Below are positions 8,080 through 9,727 of a stretch of DNA of 9,727 nucleotides, one piece after another (position 1 is the stretch's first letter; each line of letters opens with the position of its first letter). The DNA is taken from NCBI GenBank assembly GCA_946405325.1, contig CAMJGU010000018.1, positions 1 to 9,727 of the forward strand, given 5' to 3'. The translations under genes and the position numbers were made by a program. The notes under the pieces were generated by a model that did no database searches, was not told where the DNA came from, and worked only from the letters and a program-made list of their open reading frames with translations. Origin of the DNA: an uncultured Clostridia bacterium (lineage in GTDB: Bacteria; Bacillota_A; Clostridia; Oscillospirales; Oscillospiraceae).

Positions 8080-8973
8080 TTGCGAATCCTGGATTACACC
8101 GTGCCGCCGGAGCGGGACGGTCAGCCGCTGCGCAATATTCTGCGCGGGGAGCTGCGGCTCTCCTATACCCTGCTCAAAAGCCTCAAATGGCGGGAAAACG
8201 CCATTTTATTGAACGGCTCCCCCGCCCACGTCAACGCCATCGTGCATGCCGGCGACACGGTTCGCGTCACGCTCTCCGAGCGCCGCGCGGCGCAGGCGCT
8301 CGCGCCCTGTGATTTAAAACTGGATATCGTCTACGAGGACGAGGATCTGCTGGTCATCAACAAGCCCGCGAATGTCGCCATGCACCCCCGCCGCGGCGAC
8401 CCCGGCGCGCCGGATATCGCCTCGGCGCTGGCGTCGTACCTCGGCGACGGCTCCGCCGCGCACTTCGTAAGCCGCCTCGACAAGGGCACGAGCGGCCTCT
8501 TCATCGCCGCCAAGACCGGCTACGTCCACGACCGGCTGCGCGTCGCGCTGCACACCGAGGAGCTGCGGCGCGAGTATCGCGCGATCGCCGTGGGCCGCGT
8601 CACGCCGGAGCGCGGGACGATCGCCCTCCCCATCGGCCGCGCCGACGGCTCCATCGTCCGCCGCTGCGTGCGCGAGGACGGGTTGCCGTCCCAAACCGAG
8701 TACGAGGTGCTCTCGCAAAACGACGATTTTTCGTTTCTGCGGCTCATGCCGTACACCGGGCGCACGCATCAGCTGCGCGTCCACATGACGGCGCTGGGGT
8801 ATCCGCTCGCGGGCGACTGGCTCTACGGCGTGGAGGACAAAACCCTCATTCCCCGCCCCGCGCTGCACTCCTATGAGCTTTGGTTCGCCCACCCGATCAC
8901 CGGCAAGGAGTTGCACTTTACGGCACCGCTGCCACAGGACATGGCGGCGCTCTGCCGCCGGTTTGCCCGTTAG
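8080..8973 (+). CDS. RluA-family RNA pseudouridine synthase
   Basis: Converts specific uridines to pseudouridine in rRNA or tRNA in the cytosol (297 aa from TTG 8080, a normal length). An N-terminal S4-like RNA-binding region (about 15-65: QPLRNILRGELRLSYTLLKS and ILLNGSPAHVNAIVHAGDTV) precedes the catalytic domain. That domain starts at DIVYEDEDLLVINKPANVAMHP (82-103). The catalytic loop SRLDKGTSGL (131-140) carries the Asp nucleophile D134. Further conserved blocks are EYRAIAVG (165-172) and the C-terminal YTGRTHQLRVHMTALGYPLAGDWLYG (225-250). The TTG start is chosen because AAAGGGGG sits 8 nt upstream; a longer frame to an ATG at 8029 would begin inside the promoter. The RNA target cannot be assigned among RluA/RluC/RluD-type paralogues. 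Its TAG stop overlaps the stop of the convergent acetyltransferase. Confidence 0.92.
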   Translation: MRILDYTVPPERDGQPLRNILRGELRLSYTLLKSLKWRENAILLNGSPAHVNAIVHAGDTVRVTLSERRAAQALAPCDLKLDIVYEDEDLLVINKPANVAMHPRRGDPGAPDIASALASYLGDGSAAHFVSRLDKGTSGLFIAAKTGYVHDRLRVALHTEELRREYRAIAVGRVTPERGTIALPIGRADGSIVRRCVREDGLPSQTEYEVLSQNDDFSFLRLMPYTGRTHQLRVHMTALGYPLAGDWLYGVEDKTLIPRPALHSYELWFAHPITGKELHFTAPLPQDMAALCRRFAR

Positions 8974-9521
8974 CGCTCCGATTTCAGCAGCGCGTAGCAG
9001 CTCGTATCGCAAATGCCCTGATTGTTCCGGTCGGCGCTGCGCATGGTGCCCTCATACTTCATGCCGCACTTCCGCATGACCATGCCGGAGTGCGGATTGT
9101 TCGGGTCATGCCGCGCCGCCACGCGGTTCGCTCCCACCTCGTCGAAGAAGAAATCCATCACCGCGCTAAGCGCCTCGGACGTGATCCCCTGACGCCACCA
9201 CGCTTTCCCGATGCAGTAGCCGATCTCCGCCGCGTCGATGGCGTCGTCCACACGCACCGCGCTGATGCTGCCGATCGTGTCGCTGCCGTGGCTTTTGAGG
9301 ACGATCGCCCACTGGTAGCAGGTATCCTTTTCGTAGTCGGCGACCCACTCCGCCAGCACCGCCCGGCTCACCTCCACGCTCGTATGCGTGGGCCACGTCA
9401 GATACCGGGTCACGTCCGGGTCGGACGCCCAGTTCCGGTACATCGCCTGCGCGTCGTCGACGGAGAACCGCCGCAGCACCAGCCGTTCGGTCTCGATGGT
9501 TTTCGTTCCGCAATGCTTCAT
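8970..9521 (-). CDS. GNAT-family N-acetyltransferase, RimJ/RimL-like
   Basis: Acetyl-CoA-dependent N-acetyltransferase of the RimJ/RimL type (183 aa from the ATG at 9521). It opens TIETERLVLRRFSVDDAQAMY (8-28), the usual start of this family. The acetyl-CoA pyrophosphate loop is in AEIGYCIGKAWWRQGITSEAL (98-118), with RQGIT in place of the consensus R/Q-x-x-G-x-A/G. The conserved NNPHSGMVMRKCGMKYEG (141-158) follows. The substrate is unknown: ribosomal protein N-termini, antibiotics and small amines are all possible. An in-frame GTG at 9530 would add three residues; the ATG is preferred because GGGG at 9534-9531 is then about 9 nt away, although this site is weak. Its TAA stop (8972-8970) overlaps the convergent synthase stop by 3 of the 4 shared bases, with no terminator between. 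Confidence 0.88.
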   Translation of the reverse strand: MKHCGTKTIETERLVLRRFSVDDAQAMYRNWASDPDVTRYLTWPTHTSVEVSRAVLAEWVADYEKDTCYQWAIVLKSHGSDTIGSISAVRVDDAIDAAEIGYCIGKAWWRQGITSEALSAVMDFFFDEVGANRVAARHDPNNPHSGMVMRKCGMKYEGTMRSADRNNQGICDTSCYALLKSER

Positions 9522-9551
9522 ATCGCGCACCCCGCAAGTTTGGATGGCTCC

Positions 9552-9580
9552 ACTTTACCACACGCCGCATGGTCTTGCAA
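9552..9580 (-). promoter_or_regulatory. Promoter of the acetyltransferase gene
   Basis: On the minus strand, -35 TTGCAA (9580-9575), a 17-bp spacer and -10 TAAAGT (9557-9552), with a TG one base upstream of the -10 making it extended. Transcription would start near 9545, giving a leader of about 24 nt before the ATG at 9521. Confidence 0.7.
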
Positions 9581-9591
9581 GGTTTTCCCCC

Positions 9592-9620
9592 TTGCGCATG
9601 GCGGCGCGATTCGATATAAT
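9592..9620 (+). promoter_or_regulatory. Promoter of the flavodoxin-like/EFR1 gene
   Basis: -35 TTGCGC (9592-9597), a 17-bp spacer and a perfect -10 TATAAT (9615-9620). Transcription would start near 9627. It is back-to-back with the acetyltransferase promoter; the two -35 boxes are 11 bp apart and do not overlap. Confidence 0.8.
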
Positions 9621-9654
9621 ATTACGTTGAACAACATGAGGGAGGATTTGACCC

Positions 9655-9727
9655 ATGAGTGAAAACATCATTTACTGCTTCTCCGGCACCGGCAACTGCC
9701 TGGACATCGCCAAAAACATCGCCCGCG
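9655..9727 (+). CDS. Flavodoxin-like N-terminus, probable EFR1-family ferrodoxin (3' partial)
   Basis: Only the first 24 codons are present, MSENIIYCFSGTGNCLDIAK then NIAR, and the frame runs off the window. The pattern YCFSGTGNCLDIAK is the FMN phosphate-binding loop of flavodoxin-like domains and matches the start of EFR1-family ferrodoxins, which fuse this domain to a 2[4Fe-4S] ferredoxin domain and are common in Clostridia. The ATG at 9655 has GGAGG (9641-9645) 9 nt upstream and a strong promoter just before it. A ferredoxin Cys cluster would lie beyond the window, so the exact type is unproven. Confidence 0.75.
   Translation, partial: MSENIIYCFSGTGNCLDIAKNIAR

Noticed and set aside
9636..9662. 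Eight-codon open frame (MREDLTHE) overlapping the start of the EFR1-like gene, resembling a leader peptide
   Set aside because: It contains the Shine-Dalgarno site of the main gene and has no ribosome site of its own. It is most likely accidental.

Overview
The window reads as GC-rich DNA from an anaerobic Firmicute, most likely a gut-type Clostridia lineage (Oscillospiraceae-like). This is inferred from Gram-positive style Shine-Dalgarno sites, TTG starts, extended -10 promoters, a BMP-type lipoprotein transporter, an EFR1-type ferrodoxin start and GC-rich codon use. No rRNA, tRNA, phage, IS or CRISPR signal was seen, and coding density is very high.

Left half (1-6513): a purine uptake and processing cluster on the + strand. 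It holds a 5'-truncated BMP-family substrate-binding lipoprotein, a strong intrinsic terminator, and a consensus extended -10 promoter. A tightly coupled transporter operon follows: a two-domain ATPase and two RbsC/NupPQ-type permeases, each joined by an ATGA stop/start overlap. After a perfect 16-bp hairpin with a GCAA loop comes an amidohydrolase that closely resembles 8-oxoguanine deaminase, ending in a bidirectional terminator. The simplest reading is import of a purine nucleoside or base followed by cytosolic deamination, with urate as the product if the substrate is 8-oxoguanine.

Right half (6517-9727): housekeeping and accessory genes. A GT4 glycosyltransferase with a long charged helical tail lies on the minus strand. 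It diverges from an RluA-family pseudouridine synthase across a perfect 13-bp inverted repeat that carries an extended -10 in each direction. The synthase converges on a GNAT acetyltransferase, with stop codons overlapping by 4 bp. The acetyltransferase in turn diverges from the first 24 codons of a flavodoxin-like/EFR1-type protein cut by the window end, and both have recognisable sigma-A-type promoters.

I found no clearly undescribed system. The most interesting points are the transporter/8-oxoguanine deaminase pairing with its internal hairpin, the symmetric divergent promoter, and the internally duplicated helical tail of the glycosyltransferase.
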